Below, one piece after another: positions 24,301-39,200 of a stretch of DNA of 64,000 bases. Position 1 is the first letter of the stretch. Each line of letters starts with the position of its first letter. The DNA is from Pelodera strongyloides. Taxonomy: Eukaryota > Nematoda > Chromadorea > Rhabditida > Rhabditidae. Made by a program: the position numbers and the translations under genes. The DNA lies in contig JAANDG010000004.1 of NCBI GenBank assembly GCA_036852015.1, positions 372,001 to 436,000 on the forward strand, written 5' to 3'. The notes under the pieces are model-generated. The model saw only the letters and a program-made list of their open reading frames with translations. It made no database searches and was not told where the DNA came from.

Positions 24301-27300
24301 CACGTAAGTCGTACTAGATAAATTATTGAGAAAAAAAATAAACAAAAAATTAATTTTCAAAATGAGATTTTCATTTCCACAATATGGCGGCCTGGCTTCA
24401 ATGGTGGGGGAAAGTTCGAGGAAATGGCAATAAGCATACCGTCTTCCTTGCAACTGATCTTCACTTTCTCTCCAGGAATCATGTATCGCTTTACTTCAAT
24501 GTAAGGAGCTTGGACCAGCAATAGTTTTCTCATGTTCTCTTGTGCCCCTTCACTTTCCTGGAAAAAACATGACTCGATATCTTCCACGATGGGCAAAAGG
24601 AGAAGCTTCCTTTCTCCCCATGCTTTACGGACGTTAAAGGAGGCGGCTCACGAATATTTCTTTCCTTTTATCGAAGGATGATGGTTTGACCTTCCAAAAA
24701 AAAAACATTATAAGGTTCAGCGCTTTAGTTCGGAGGAAATCTGAGAAACTCGAGGTCAAATAAAATAATAAATCGTATGCAAGGTAGTTCAAAGCTACAC
24801 ATGCAAATTTACAAATCGGTTTGCGAGCCAGCACAAAATTTGCATGACCACTATGGAAATCAACTATTTACTAAGATCCAAAATTTTGATAGCATTCATT
24901 GTTTTATAGTAGTGGTTCACTCCTTGCAATTAAAATCTTTTGCTTTGTAAAGCATGTCTTTCGGAATTTAATACCATCATCTTTCGACAAAAGGAAACCA
25001 CTTGAGCACTTCATTCTCTTGAGCCTCCTCCCTTAAAGGGACGCGGTCATTGTTTTGGCCCTTATGTATACTTTGTATTTTTATTAACTGCACAGTATGA
25101 AAACATTGTGTTAGAAAAAAATCCGACGAAAAAACGCTGTTTTCAGTTAGAAATTCCCACAGTTAGCCATAAAAAAAACCTAATGTTATACTGCCCGCGA
25201 GGTATTCGACCGATTAATTAGTCGAATAACGTTCGGCGAGTCATTATCAGCACGGCCATATATTGGACAATTACTAAGGTTACGGTGCGTATTGGTTCGA
25301 GGACACAATTTTTCGTCATCATTTTACTCGTTGTTGCCGCATTTCTTGCAAAACATTTCCCAATACTATGCTTTGTAAAGTGTGCAGATAATAAAAATAC
25401 AAAGCACATAAGGGCCAAAACGGTAACCGCGTCCCTTTAATAAACAAAAAAATAGTATAAAGCAACATATATACAGTGAGAGCTGAGCGCTACGCATGCT
25501 TCTGAAAAAAATTCAGCCTTGCATAAATTTACCAAAAGTGTACTAAGATTGTCGGTAACATTGAGTGTGTAGCACAATCCTGAGCATTCCATGTTGTTTT
25601 TACCATCGCCGTCGTCTTTGCAATGGAAGGGTAGATATGGGTTTGACGTGGTAACCTCGGTAGCTGAACATTATGCGTTTATTCTCTAGCTGCTCAACTG
25701 TTCGTGAGACTAATATACCTCAATGCGTACTAGAGCGCTCTGCGCGGTTGCAGTTCCAAGTTATTATCAGCATAACGCAGCGCCTTTTTAGTAGCAAGTG
25801 CGATGTGCGGTTGTTCATCTTGCGGGTGTTCATCTACGAGTTGCGTGCTAGTCCGGTTCGGGTGCGAATGAAAGAAGGCTTCTTTCATCAAGGATCCTAA
25901 TTAAAGGGATCGGTTCACCTGAAATTGTGTCTGTTATTTTTGTTTCTTTATTTTCTGTAAGAGATAATAAAAATTTGGAATACAAAAAGTAGTGTTCAAT
26001 TTCAATACTCACGGAGGTATTAGGTGATAAAATGGTGGAATGATCGCAAAGGGTAATTGTCCTGCCTTGTTTGTATAGAGACAATTACCATTTGCCATTT
26101 TGGACCGATCAATCCACCAGTTTATCACCTAATATCTCCGTGAGTGAGCTCATTATCAATTGTTAAGAAATAAAAGATGTAGAAATAGATTAGCTTGAAA
26201 CTGAACACTACTTTTTGTATTCCAAATTTTTATTATCCCTTATAGAAAATAAAAAAACAAAAAAACAGACGCAGTTTCAGGTGAACCGATCTCTTTAACT
26301 CCATTCCGAGAACGGAGTAACATACCTCTCATGCAGGAAACAGCGATATCTCCCACGCTGACTTTAATATTATTGTTATCAGATGCGCGGAATCCGTTTG
26401 CCCTTTGACAGCCCTAAACGCAAAGTTCTGTGAAATCAATAATATATGTTTGAGAACAGGTTACTGCTAGAAAAAATATCGATTTTTGGCAGCTTGTAGA
26501 TGATACATAGTAGTGTATATCTGTTCAATCAGGCGCAAAAAAAATATGTAAAAATGCTTGGACTATCTTAACGAGATATAAATAAATAAATAAATATGTG
26601 TGTGTGTGTTGTGTTGTTATAGTATTTCGCTTACCGGCTCGCACACTTGTGGTTGTGCCACACCATTCGTATTAGCGTCCTTCCATGCGGGCATTCCGCG
26701 GTCCGAAGCGCACGTCAAATTTTGATATGGTGATGACATGTATATCGTATTGGTGGGGCGGAAGCCTAGAACTCGTATTTTTATCCGTTTTAGTCAAATT
26801 TTGTTTTCTGCCCTCATTCATTGAGCAATCTTCAAAAATCCAAAATGATTATATATTATGTAATTTGAATTGGGATTTGTTTTTGCTTTGATCAAAACAT
26901 GTTCATCGTTGGTAATGTCCGTCCTGGCCGTCCTGACCCTCCTCATGACCACATAACAGTACGCATGGAGCCGACAAATCTAGCTCACTCAGCTATGAAT
27001 TAGCGCAATTATCTGACCTTCTTTGCACTGTACTCGCAATTTGCATCCTTGTGCCGGACGTCCATCGACTTGTTCACATTCTCCGTCTGGCGTGATAGTT
27101 GCGGTTTCTGTGTTGAACAATGGCTCACATGTTTTCACCTGCAACACAATGAATTCGACGTGTTCAAGCAGTTCGGAAAGTTGGTTGGAAAATAACAGTC
27201 CAAAAGCCATAATTTCCATAATTCTCAACCTACTTGCGAGTATGGCTTATGGATTTTGTTAGAGCACAATGAACCTTCGATGTCGTATTTGAAATGTTTG

Positions 27301-30260
27301 GTCTCTTTACCTGCTCGCAAGGTTCCACAACTATTGAACCATTGGCTACAGTCTTTCCAGTTACTGTGTCGGTCCATTCACCCTTGTCACAGCGGAACAC
27401 TTGTTCACCACTTGCAGCATAGCGAGATGACTGCGAATATTGGTAGCCTGAAATTACAGATTACTTGAAGTGCTCTGCAGCCAGCTTTGAAATAACGTCA
27501 AGCTCATTTGTACTCACTGGGTGAAGTCAAATTATAACGACATGTACCAAGATGCTCTTGGGTGTAACAGGGGGAGGGTTATATATGCTTTAGCTTAGAA
27601 GTCTTCACCTTTAACGCATTTGTATCTGAGTGTATGATCGTTGATGATAAGAACATCTCCTCCATATTGTACGGTGGGCACTTTCTCAACGGGTTCCACA
27701 GTTGGTCCTGTATTAACATTCGGCTGCTTGCACGTGTTGGGGCAACCTGCCGACGAGCTAAATACTAGCAGTTAAGGAACTAATAGGCGTCTAATGTCTA
27801 ATTACATGACTCCAGAAAATGACAGAGCAAGTGCAGATGTTTTCATGCTCCTGCCGTTGTTTATTCTACGTATGATCAATATCAATAAACTTGTGTGCTT
27901 TTACAAAAGCCCCTCATTAGTTCTATAAACATTCCGCTTGTCTATGTTTAGAGAGGTAATGCAACCTATTCATAATAACTCACACGAGATGCATATCAGT
28001 GCCGTTGGACCACGCGGAATCCTGACAGAAATAATGGAGTTCCTTGCTTGAAATCTTCAATATGAAGCTTCGAATCGTGTTGTATACCACTTCTAAAATT
28101 CAGGCATAAAATACGCATATTACTAAAGCAAAAGAAACCGTTTAAAAGTATGTTGAGATATATTACAGTAGGAATGCTTTTGGGCTCCCTTGTGGAGAGT
28201 TCTAACTTAAAATCAGTTGTATTTGAGTTACAGAGCTACACTATATATTAGGTATAAGTCTTTCTTGCCTTGATCACGCGGAACCCCGGAACCTCCACAA
28301 CAAAGTTGTAAATGTTGGTAGCTGGGTAAAACTGGCTTACCGAAAGAAAATTGGCCGTCCGGCATCAGAAATAGTAAGGACCCCGGTCCGGAGCACCTTT
28401 TCTGCGGATTCGGTTGATATAATCGGAACTCTTTATTTTTTTTTAAAAAGAACAAAGGAACTGCTAACCTTCGAAACACATAGCATTATGACCATCCGAG
28501 TCCGAAACTGGTTTGTAAGTCAAATCCCTCTGTGTAGAAGACTCGTTGTGATTGAACACAATTTTCTCCACATCGGTCTTAACGCATCCGGGTTTGCACT
28601 GGAAGAAATTGTGTAAGTTAACTTAAACTGCCGTATCTGATAAATTTCCCCGTCTTTCACTCTCTTCCTCTTCCATTTCTCTCTTCTGTCTCTCTCTCTC
28701 TCTCTGTCACTCTCATTCTTGCATCTCTCTCTAATCATAAATTCAAGCATAATTTCATTCTACCTCGGTGCTTGTGTTCGTCACTTGATTCGTGTGCTTG
28801 TCGAACCATTCAGGTCCATTCGGTGTGATTTTGCATTCCAAATCCTGCTTGCCTCCCTCCGAATTGTACAGTACGCTTTCGATGGTTGGATAATAACCTG
28901 GAAATTGGAATTGCGGTTTTTATCTACTATTATTATTAAATAAATCATGAAGTTTCATATACGTGTTATAAGCATTGTCAATGTTTAGGTAACGAATATG
29001 CACTACTACTAGGTCTATACTTACTTTGCAGTAGCTTCTATTGCGTAGAGATGCCGCTAGTCCAAAAAAAAAAAGAATACAAAATAAATGTTAAACACGC
29101 TTACCATCTGGACACTCAACGCTAATTGTACATCCGCCCACATAGAAATCACCGGTTTTCACGCAACCCACGCTCTGCTTGGATACGATAGCTGTCGGCT
29201 ACAAGGAAAGAAATTTACTTTGATTTTCTTATTTACTTTGATTTCATTTGTATTAAAGAAGCCCTATGATCCTTGCCTCGACATTTATTGACAAATCAAG
29301 GTGAAACTTTCATGCTGTAACTTCACTTCTAATAAGCAAGGATTTTTGATATAATAGGGAAACGGTCTTGATACTATAGGAATCGGAAACGATTAATGAA
29401 AACCCACATGAACAGGATTCTTGCATCCAGGTTGTTTCACACATTTCGCTGGTTCAGTGATCGGTTTTCCTGTTTTGTCATCAATCCAACTAGTTGTCAT
29501 AGCGTCACATAAGAGCGTTTGCGCATTTTCTTTTCTGAATATGGCAATTATAATTTTATTTGTCGATTGTTTGTCGTTATGCATGTGTGAGGAACAAACA
29601 TGACCCGTCTTATTTAGAGTTGCAGCGCACCAGTCTGCTGACAAGCAAACATTGTTTATGCTTTACTTTGACAAATATTGTGAAGCAAATTTTAGGAACG
29701 AATTATTCTTACGCGTATGAAGACTCGGGTTCGTAAGTGTATCCGGAATCGCAAGCCAGCACGTATCTAGAGCCAATGATGTGGTATCCTTCCTCGTGTC
29801 TGTACAGAGCCGGTTGCTGAAAAAAAAAGTTTTTTTTTTAAATAATCGGGGCGAAAGTAAGATTTAAGGCGCGAATCCACTTCCGTCTCATTCGATACCA
29901 ACAATTGTCAATATAAATTTTATCATAGCGATAAACTAGGTAAACTACTCCGAAAACACATAAAAAATGAACAAACTGACCGTAACGATGACGACACCGT
30001 CAGGAAGCGGTTGTTTAAGTGCTTTGCATGCATTGTCGCAATTGCTTTCATAGTAATTATCGGTTTCTGTGCTGTTCTTCCGTTCACACATGTATGGGTG
30101 CATGGTTGTCATGTTCGATTCTTTCGAGGTTGCTAAAACATAGAAATAATCCACCACAATGAATCTACTATCTCTCTCTCACTCTCTCTCTCTCTCTCTC
30201 TCACAGAAATAATCCACCACAATGAATCTACTCTCTCTCTCTCTCTCTCACTCTCTCTCA

Positions 30261-30299
<39 letters not shown>

Positions 30300-33200
30300 T
30301 CACCTCTCTCTCTCTCTCTCTCACAACTCTCTCTCACTCTATCTCTCTCACTCTCTCTCTCTCACTCTCTCTCACTCTCTCTCTCCTTTCCCTACCTGCC
30401 TGTCCGTGCCTCACTGATCCAATACAGAAACCCTCGATCTCCCTTCTTGCCAAAGTCCTCACACTCTCTCTCCCACCACTTTGATAGAAAAATAAACTTA
30501 CAGTAGCAAATTATATCACCATCCTCTCCCGAGATTACCACGCGAGTGTCAGAGTTCCTCTCAACTTTAGATGATTGTGGTTGTTCGATGCATCCCTCTG
30601 TACATTCCATAGGACCAGTCACCTTAACGAGCATAATTAGCCATATTTCTCTGTTAAAGAGAGTGAGAGAGAGCCAGAAAGAGAGAGAGAGAGTAAAAAT
30701 GTTTTTATTTATCTCACCGTCTTGCCCAAATTGTCCTTCCAGCCCTGTCCGTCGGGTTTGCATTCAAGCTTCTGCACTCCCTTGTTGTTGTCGATGTACG
30801 ATTGGTCGGTGGGCTTGTAACCTAAAGTATTTATAAGTAAGAAGTTGTGTGACTAAAAGCTTTCTATCCCTCTCTCCCTCTGTTATTCTCTTTCTCGTCC
30901 CTCTCTCTTTCTCTTTCTCTCTCTCTCTCTCTCTCCATCACTCTCGTATCTCTTACCCTTTTTGCAAACATATTCGATAACGCATCCTGCTTTGACAAAC
31001 CCAGGGATGGACTGAGTACATCCAAACTCCTTCTGCTCAACATTGCTGGGCACGTCAGGTTTCTAAATGTTGCACAATACGACTATCTTTAGTAAAAAAC
31101 CAAAATCCGATCGAAAACCACACGTATTTAGAACAGCGATTTGTGGTTTCCTAGGCCTGCGGCGCACCAATAGCGAACTTCCGGCGGACACTCGTTGTGC
31201 GTCATAACTATGGGAAAGTCATAAAAGAACATTCATTTTGCGGGCTTCACACTATAGTGCTAGCAAAGTTTTGCCAGCGCGAATTAAAGCTACTGCATTT
31301 CTGCTCATTTATTACTATTTTGCCATTGTTCTGTAACGTAGACAATATACAGTGTGCTTCAAACCTTGCATTCGGGATTCTTCGAGTCACGAACACAGGA
31401 CTGTGGCTGCGTGACGGGTGCCATGGTTGTTGAATCAACATAGCTAAATGCTTCAATAAATACCCGGAACGCACACCTCTTACGGAAGCCCGTTTTCACA
31501 TTTCAAATTTTAGCCAATATATGTGTGTAGCGTCTACAAACTAGAAAAAAACTGGTCAAAACTCAAAACTGGTACTAAAAAAAAAGGTCTGTTTTAGTAT
31601 GCCTTACTTTCCAGTCGATGCATCGCACTTCAGTTTCTGCATCCTGGTGGAGGCCGGGGATGAGCCAGTGGGGTACACGTATTCTGCAATTATTAGGATA
31701 ATTAGCTAAATGTTGTAGACACATGACAAGCCAACTTAATTATACTAATTAAAGGCAGAAACCTAGGCTTGGACTTACGCATAAACATTAGCATACTACA
31801 GTTTTACACATGTTATCTACCTGGTTTGCACGAGAACATGTATTCATCTCCATCTGCAACTCTCTGTCCACTGGGAGTTTCGTAAATTGTGGGCTGAAAG
31901 AAAAAGAATGATATTGTAAAAACTGTATTGTGCCTAAGGTTAACCTACAAAATACAAGCAGTGTAGTGTTTTTCGATTCAGTGAAACCTCTCCATATGCA
32001 GTTCGTGAGGTTAAAATACAGAGCCACGCTTAGCCCACTTGACCTCAAGGCAATCGAATAAAGACGTGTATCATAATATTCCAGCACAGATTAACATTTT
32101 TGCTAACTATATCGTATGTGACGAACCGGTCTGAAGTTGAGAGTAGGATCAACACCAGCCAGAACTGGGCATGTCTTCTTGCATCCTTCTCCAAATCTTC
32201 CCACCACTTGTTTATCGGAATCACGAATGATTTGGCCATTCTGTAATAAAGGACTATTTTACAACTTTTAAAAAATTAGCCGCGGATTAGTTCATATCAG
32301 CGTTTCAAAACAACGAAGAGATACAGAAATTACCACGTCAGAACTTACTTCTGAGCACGAGAACGAGTGTGCTTCTGAGGTCTTGTCCTTGTCGAGAATC
32401 CATACGACATCTAAACTATGATTCTTGGTTCTGAATGAAAATGTGCAAGACAAACGGCGAAAATTGGCTAGAGTTGAGCCGTCGAAGTGTTCATATGTTT
32501 AGGGACAGCATGCTCGTAAGCAGTTAATTAATTAACTTCTACTTGTCCATTGATGAATTAAATAGTAGAATGATATTATACATATATTAATTACCGTCTC
32601 CAACACATTTGACGTCAATAGCATCATGTGGACGAATGTAGTTCAGGGTTAACGTCGTCACAATATTGCTAGTGTTCGACACCTAATGCAACAAATACTT
32701 GAAATAACGCACAGATATGGAAATGAAACTACATACAGTCGTTCTGTATGTCTGCAATTTGCCAACTCTGTTCAGAGCCAATGTTCACCAACCACACAAA
32801 GAGAACCTCCATGTAAACATAGAGCAAGTCGTCGGTGATACGATCTACCGTAGTCAGAAAGAACATTTTTCTTCTGATGTCTGCATAGTTGACAAAAGAA
32901 AAGTCAGGAAAAGTCAGTAAAGTTTCCTTACTTCTGTCGTCTACGTTAATATTATACAAGTTACCCACTTTATTCGTATTACAGACGGGCTGGCAGTTGA
33001 GACCCTTTCCAGTGTAGATTTTACCAGTGCTGTCCACCCAGTTTCTATTGTCCTTGCATTCGAGTTTCAGCTCAGTTTCATCGTTTTCAGTCACGAAGAG
33101 AGCTGAAATGTTAATTTCCTGCACAACTTTTTGAACATTCAACTAGTTTTGTATGTACATAAACCCTGGAATAAATCACATTGTGCTCACCTTGTGTTCT

Positions 33201-36200
33201 TCTATTTTCTCAATAAAAAGTAAACTTACTAGCTCCTGTTCCAGCCTTGCACTTGAGTGTTGCCTGGCATCCATCGGTGTTATCTTGTCCGTTCTTACAA
33301 TTCGCCTGAACCTCATAAATAAGTGCAGGTTAAAAATGTGTTAAACGCACTTGTTTTTTTTGTGGTTGGAATTCGAAAGCTCACAAGAAACTTACTCATA
33401 AGTACAGGTTGCTCAGAAATAAGTATCCGATGGAAAAATATACCCTGACGGTACAGTACCCTGACAAGGAGACATAAGCCTAACTAACTGACGTACTTAG
33501 TGTGCCAGGTCATTTTCGATTTCCCTTTTTATGGAAATATTTACTCGAGAAACAATTAAAAGAAAAAAATGCGAACCTGTGTCTCCTCGGCGTTAACCTT
33601 CTCCAGCGCCGGGCATCCCTTTCCTTCGGACTCACATTCTACCACCGTAGCCTGAACGAATGTATATTGTATCTAGTAAGTTGTAGTCATGGGTTCGCCT
33701 ATGATTGCCGCACCGGGTCGTGGTGGCAAAGTTAAAGGGAATATGTAGGCACTCAAAATGAGCAAAACAACTGCGAAACTAGAGTTTCCACACCAGACAT
33801 GAATTTAAGTAGGCGACTGAATATGTAAATTCGAATATTCTCATTTGCATGCAAATATGTCGCTGTTGCATGCTATATGCCGATGTATGCACATATGCTA
33901 AATTTTTTGCTCCATCAGCACTGCCGTGTAAGCCATGGGGTCAAATAACGCGTTTACTATGGAAAAGATGAACTTTGAAAATCATTTTCTTTTAAATGGG
34001 AAACTTTTAACCATTTTTGTTGTTGTTTCCTTAATGAGGAACACACATTCTATTAATACAGCTTAACTTCAAAAAGGGCATACATATTCCCTTTAACACA
34101 GACTACATTCGAACTCGGGTCGTGTTAATCAAACAAACAAAGATGCAACTGACCGGAGATTTATTATTATCGGTCAAGTCTGTCCATTCACCAGTGACCA
34201 AGTCACACTTCAAATCTTGAAGATTACCAGACGCATGAGCAGAGTCATCCGGATAGACGTAACCTTAAACAGCTATTGGTTTTGAGGGCACCTGTGTGTC
34301 CACTACTCTGCTGAGAACTACATATTCTTCAGTTTTCAGAAGTCGCTCAGCTTCATTTTTAGGCAATGGTTTTATACCAAACTAAACCGATGGTTTTATA
34401 GACAACGCCGAGAGACTACGAAATTGCTATGAAAGATAACCCACCAGAAATGCACTTGAATTTCATTGTCGGACTGCTGACTGCGACATATTGTCCATCC
34501 CAACCCTTGACATTCACCTTTGGCGGGTACTGTAAAGAAGACTTTGTTTCTTGAAAAATTTACACTGTACCTCTCTCTCGACCCCTCCCCTATTTCTCTC
34601 TCTCTCTCTCTCTCTCAATAACTCAATATCTCGTTTTCTCCCCTCTCTCTCTCTCTCTCTCTCCTCCTCAGTCATTCTCGATTCATCTCTCACTGTCATT
34701 AAAGAAAATAGAAACTTACACTTTGTTGTTGAACTGATGGTGGAATTCCGGTGGGACTCTTGCAAGGCTGAAATATTTCATTAAATATCACTGAAAATTT
34801 TTTATGATTCAACAGTCACTACATGAAGAGTCATGATCATGTGAGCCTGACGGATTATTAGAATTAAAGCTAGCACTGCCTCTCAGGTATAGCTAAAGCA
34901 TAATGAAGCATACACACCCTGATGCAGGCACCTCCGAGTTCGTTAGTGGCAACCGAAGTTTGTTGATTGTTCCATGGCGTATCTTCTGGTGTTCCTATAG
35001 ATGAGAAAATAAAAGAACGGAAATTCAAGTCAGGCATTGCAAAGAAAATATGCAGAAAACAATTTCTCTGGTTTTCCTGATTCGAACAACCGATCTTTTT
35101 TCTTCGCTAATAATACGATTCACGAATAATCAGCGACCGTTTATTATAAAAAGCAACGAGCACTCAACAAATTTCTACTCACCCATGCACTGGTAGTCTG
35201 CAGGTTCGCGTGGGTCGAAAGCGTGACGTCCAAGGGGATATGACCCTAAAGCAAGAATATTTGATTGTTTGTGACGTGTCATACTGCATTCATGAATTGT
35301 AACATTGATGATTTATCGTAAAATTCAGAATACCTACCAGCCTTGCATCGAACCTTGACCGTCTCAAGTTTGTCGTAGAATTTCTTTTGGTCACTCGGGT
35401 TGACAAACTCCACGTTCGGATTGATTTGAGCACCAGAACAGCCGGGTTTGCAAGTAGGGGGCGCGGCCTAAGGGTATGCATTTACTATTTTAATAAGGGA
35501 GACTCTTTTGGAGCTTCGGAGATTTGCTTCGGAGATTCGGAGATTTGGAGATTTGGACCTTCGCTCTGTATTATCTTCTGTGCCGTCTTCTCCGTCTACT
35601 TCACTCTATGGGACACATCGGCTAAAGAGACACCGCCTTGGATTGGAGCTACAAATGAAGATCCCCGACTTCGAGAGCAAACGGGACCCTGGATTCTACA
35701 TGCTTAAGTCTATGTGTGATGATTGTATGTCTGAATAAAGTGGTATTCACATATTATTCTTTGCAGCTAACCCAATAAATGGTCAGGCTCACGAGAAAAT
35801 CAATTTTTGTTATTTTATTCACCCTGTACCTCAAGGGGGATCAGTGTTGGGAAGAGCGCTCACACACTCGTATGTATACTTGTATACTTGGACTTGGACT
35901 TATGCATTTACCTAGGCTTGGACTTATGCATGGGCAGCTACAGTCAAAGTCACCTTCTGTCCGTTGGAAGTCACCCAGGAAGATTCCCTTCCGTCGTCTT
36001 TGCACTCCACTTCCAACGATCCCTTTTCGCCAGTGTTCGGGTCAAAAGTTCCTGAATAACAATTTAGATAATGAGAATGACTGAAGATAGAATCTTAGCC
36101 GTCTCAGAGCTTCATGTAAAACAACAACGTAGTCAATACAAGTTACTTTCCCGTTTTTCGCGGACACTTGGACTTGGTTGTTTGTGTGTGATTTTAAGAA

Positions 36201-39200
36201 ATTAAAGCTATTCTCCCCGAGTAAGCAATATAGAACTTAAAATTATTTCACGTAAGTTGGTAGGGGGAAGGTTCGCCGGAAACATCTCTCCGCGAAGGTA
36301 TGAAATTCCCTACCTGGTGCACACTCGAAAGTTCCTTTGCATCCAACAGAGAAACGATTATTTTCAAATTTGCATTGCGTGCTCTGTGATTTCACTTCGA
36401 CATTGTCTGGTTTTACACATCCAGGGATTGAACCACGGTCACAAGGAATAACCTGCAAAACTTGTTAATAATTTATTACATCAGTGTGATGCGCACAACA
36501 GCAGACACATAATAAAATGTTTGAAAAACAAATGGATCAAATTAGAGGAAGATAAGGACACAAAAAAGTAGGATTTTTGGACTTAGACCAAGTGACTTAG
36601 ACCAATCCGAGCACTATAAACCCGGTAGCTGGACACTATCGTCACTAACACACATAAGCGTGCACAGATGCAGTGTAACGTCAGTATGCTAAATTTACCA
36701 ACGAACTATGTTAACTCTGTAAGTCGTACTGTATTACACACACATGGATGACTTTGGTATTCCGCTATTATACAAACTTACTCAAACGTTGTTTGCTTTC
36801 CCGGAAGTGTAACCAGCCTCGTTGATTTTTTGCTTAGACGTTGCGAATATTTCAAGTTTATTTCAATCGTGGGAAAATTCGTTAACATTTTTTAATGAAA
36901 ACTAACCGTTGCTCTAGACTTATTCTCGGCAGGATCGAAGTATTGATCGTCTCCTCCAAGGCAAATCAAAGTCTAAATTGATTTGGATTTAAACTATTTG
37001 TTTGCTTCTTCAACCGATGTTTGGTTTGAGCTGAATTTCGTTTCGTAGTTCACCATTATTCACTTGGTATGTTGTGTCGTAACTTTACAGATGCTTTAAA
37101 TGTTCGGTTTTCACAGTATACATGATAGTTATTGAACGTGTATTTACGAAAATCTCGTGTGCATACCTGTCCTCCTTGTTTAGCCTGTGCACTTCCATCA
37201 GGGTACTTGTACCCTTCTTTGCACACCAATTCATATACTCCGGTCTGCTGGTTCTCAAACACTTTGTTGATGATGTCAGGAGTTTCGGCAACGGTGACAA
37301 TTTCGGCTTCCTAAACAACGCTTGCCTTTTACAATTTCTGTGGAGTTCATGGAGAGATATTTCTGGTGTTCTAAAATAAGACTAAAATAACCCAGCACAT
37401 TTACCGTTTTGTTTTTGATGGCACCGAGCAAAAGGAAAAACAGCACCGAAAAAGTCTGGTCAGTGGCCGTGCGCACGAACCCTGGGAGCAGCTCCCAGCC
37501 TCCCAGTTGTTGGAGGTGAGAGAAAGAGAGGGATCACGCGAATCAGCGACGCTTAGAGACAAATTCTCACCATTGAAGGCTCACGGTGTTCGTGCATTTG
37601 TATTCGTGTGCTGGGCTCGTTTCTATTTAAGAAAGGCTAATTATTATTTTCGCCCACCTTATTCATGACTTCATCAGTGAGTGAATTGGGGAAAATCGGG
37701 TCACAAAGTCCAACGCAAGCCTCGTCGGGAGTAGTAACCGGGATTTGGTTCGGAACGTCCATACGACGCCACTTACGAAGTTCAGCCTAAATGATATACA
37801 AAGCTTAGTTCAATTACCCAAGCTTGAGGTTCAGCTGCCGTTCAGAAATATGCTGTAAACATTATCGTACCACGCATTCATATTGCTGAGTTTGATCCGG
37901 GTTGAACACTGTTCCAGTAAACGATGGAGCGAAGCCTCAAACAATCTTAATTACAAACCGGACACCCCTTTTCGGGTAAACGGCCTATTTTTTATGTTAT
38001 GTTTAATTGAACTGCATCTAATGATCTTATGAGATTGTAATATCTAGTCGTGTGGAATGAAGTTTGGTGTACGAAATTTTCGCAACATTTTTCCGCACGC
38101 CATGTACCTACATATTTAGATGGAGCACAAAATACTGCAAAGAAATTAAAAAATAAAACTGACCACTCTTGCACTTGATGGAAAGTTGTGCCTTATCCTG
38201 GGCGAATTTCTGATTTCCTACGGTAACCAGCTGATTCTCGGGAGGGAGGGTTACCACAGCCCTCTTGGTGGAGAGATCGGGCTGAAATTTCGCATATTCA
38301 TATTAGTACCGCGCGCAAATTAGCATATTATGAAATTAGCATCTTCCTCTTGTAAATTTGCATCTAAATATTCTAAATTTGAGTGTAAATAGAGATCCAG
38401 ATTTGCATATGTAAAATTTTCATATTCAGATTATATATACAGTAAATGTAAGTTCGCTGGAGTGTCCCACTTTAGTGCGACTTTTCTTGAGTAAATCTTT
38501 TTGATATATATGGCTCTAGTATTTTCCTCTATAAGATGAGTACCTCTGAATGCCGTACATATTTTAAGAGATCATGCCACACTGGTACAAAATCAATTTT
38601 TAATGTGCTTTCTAAAAAGGCGAGTGCGTTCCGAAATACCGGCCGTATGTTGAAACGCATTGTGGACAACTGAATTCTTACATATTTATGCTAAGTTACT
38701 CGAATTTAGCTCGATTTTTTATTCTGTTGTACGTTCATTTGCAGAAGCTAGATAAGAATGCTGGTATACTCGACGCGTTTCAAAAACCGGTATTTCGCTT
38801 TAAATGCGTTAGTTAAAGGTCAACGTACCAATTGGCAGACTGGTGTGCACTGTAGTGGGTTCTCGTTGGTCTTTCCAGAATTCTGATTCTTCCACCCATT
38901 GAGCCCAGCTTCGCAAGTGAGCTTCTGTCCGTCATCTGGAACATTCTCGCCTCCCTTTGGAATGTAGCCTGAAACAAATTGGCATTGAAACTGTCGCTTT
39001 CTGTGATAGTACGGTTTCTGAAAAGCATCGCGGACATCTGCATTCTTATGCCTTTATTTTATGCTAACCTTAAGTAGGTTCGAAATGGGCACGATTTTTT
39101 ATTCGAATTTATGCTCATTTGCCGGATTTGCGTATGTTGCATAAGAATGCAAGTGAACTCGATGTGTTTCAAAACCGACTGGTATGTCGCTTCCAAGTAC

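Larger units (their letters stand above)
18127..28092 (-). other. Giant gene, exons 51-69: transition region
   Basis: Exons in coding order: 27984-28092, 27609-27757, 27311-27447, 27018-27138, 26635-26765, 26326-26413, 25533-25663, 24440-24557, 24117-24247, 22414-22540, 22179-22254, 21996-22088, 20018-20321, 19738-19855, 19378-19508, 19139-19256, 18871-19010, 18347-18446, 18127-18257. The modules change gradually here. Around 27 kb they still contain the C.....W pattern; by 19-18 kb they take the KCDIKVTCGPG | YSIKGDIN form of the downstream array. Exon 20018-20321 is unusually long (101 codons) and seems to carry a whole module, with insertions, without an internal intron. The 21996-20321 and 24117-22540 introns host fold-back elements. 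Confidence 0.76.
28469..37310 (-). other. Giant gene, exons 23-50: diverged CCP-like modules
   Basis: Exons in coding order: 37167-37310, 36907-36972, 36314-36452, 35942-36051, 35338-35467, 35183-35245, 34918-34994, 34720-34767, 34445-34529, 34154-34263, 33577-33651, 33230-33305, 32969-33102, 32595-32682, 32349-32410, 32127-32240, 31821-31893, 31608-31683, 31365-31443, 30957-31062, 30718-30821, 30502-30622, 29981-30132, 29713-29816, 29408-29534, 29105-29198, 28764-28897, 28469-28598. The module pattern is GC.....V.C..G | Y.P........LEC....W.D...G.... Some modules are split by extra introns in phase 1 or 2 (34918-35245, 31365-31683), so exon boundaries vary more here than in the C-terminal array. 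Several introns carry CT-rich microsatellites. Confidence 0.78.

Noticed and set aside
28228..28479. Candidate giant-gene exon containing LCCGGSGVPRDQ
   Set aside because: It looks module-like but lacks a GT donor. Exon 27984-28092 joins its neighbours perfectly in phase without it.
30133..30506. Open frames of Leu/Ser or Arg/Glu repeats
   Set aside because: They are translations of a CT/GA microsatellite inside an intron.
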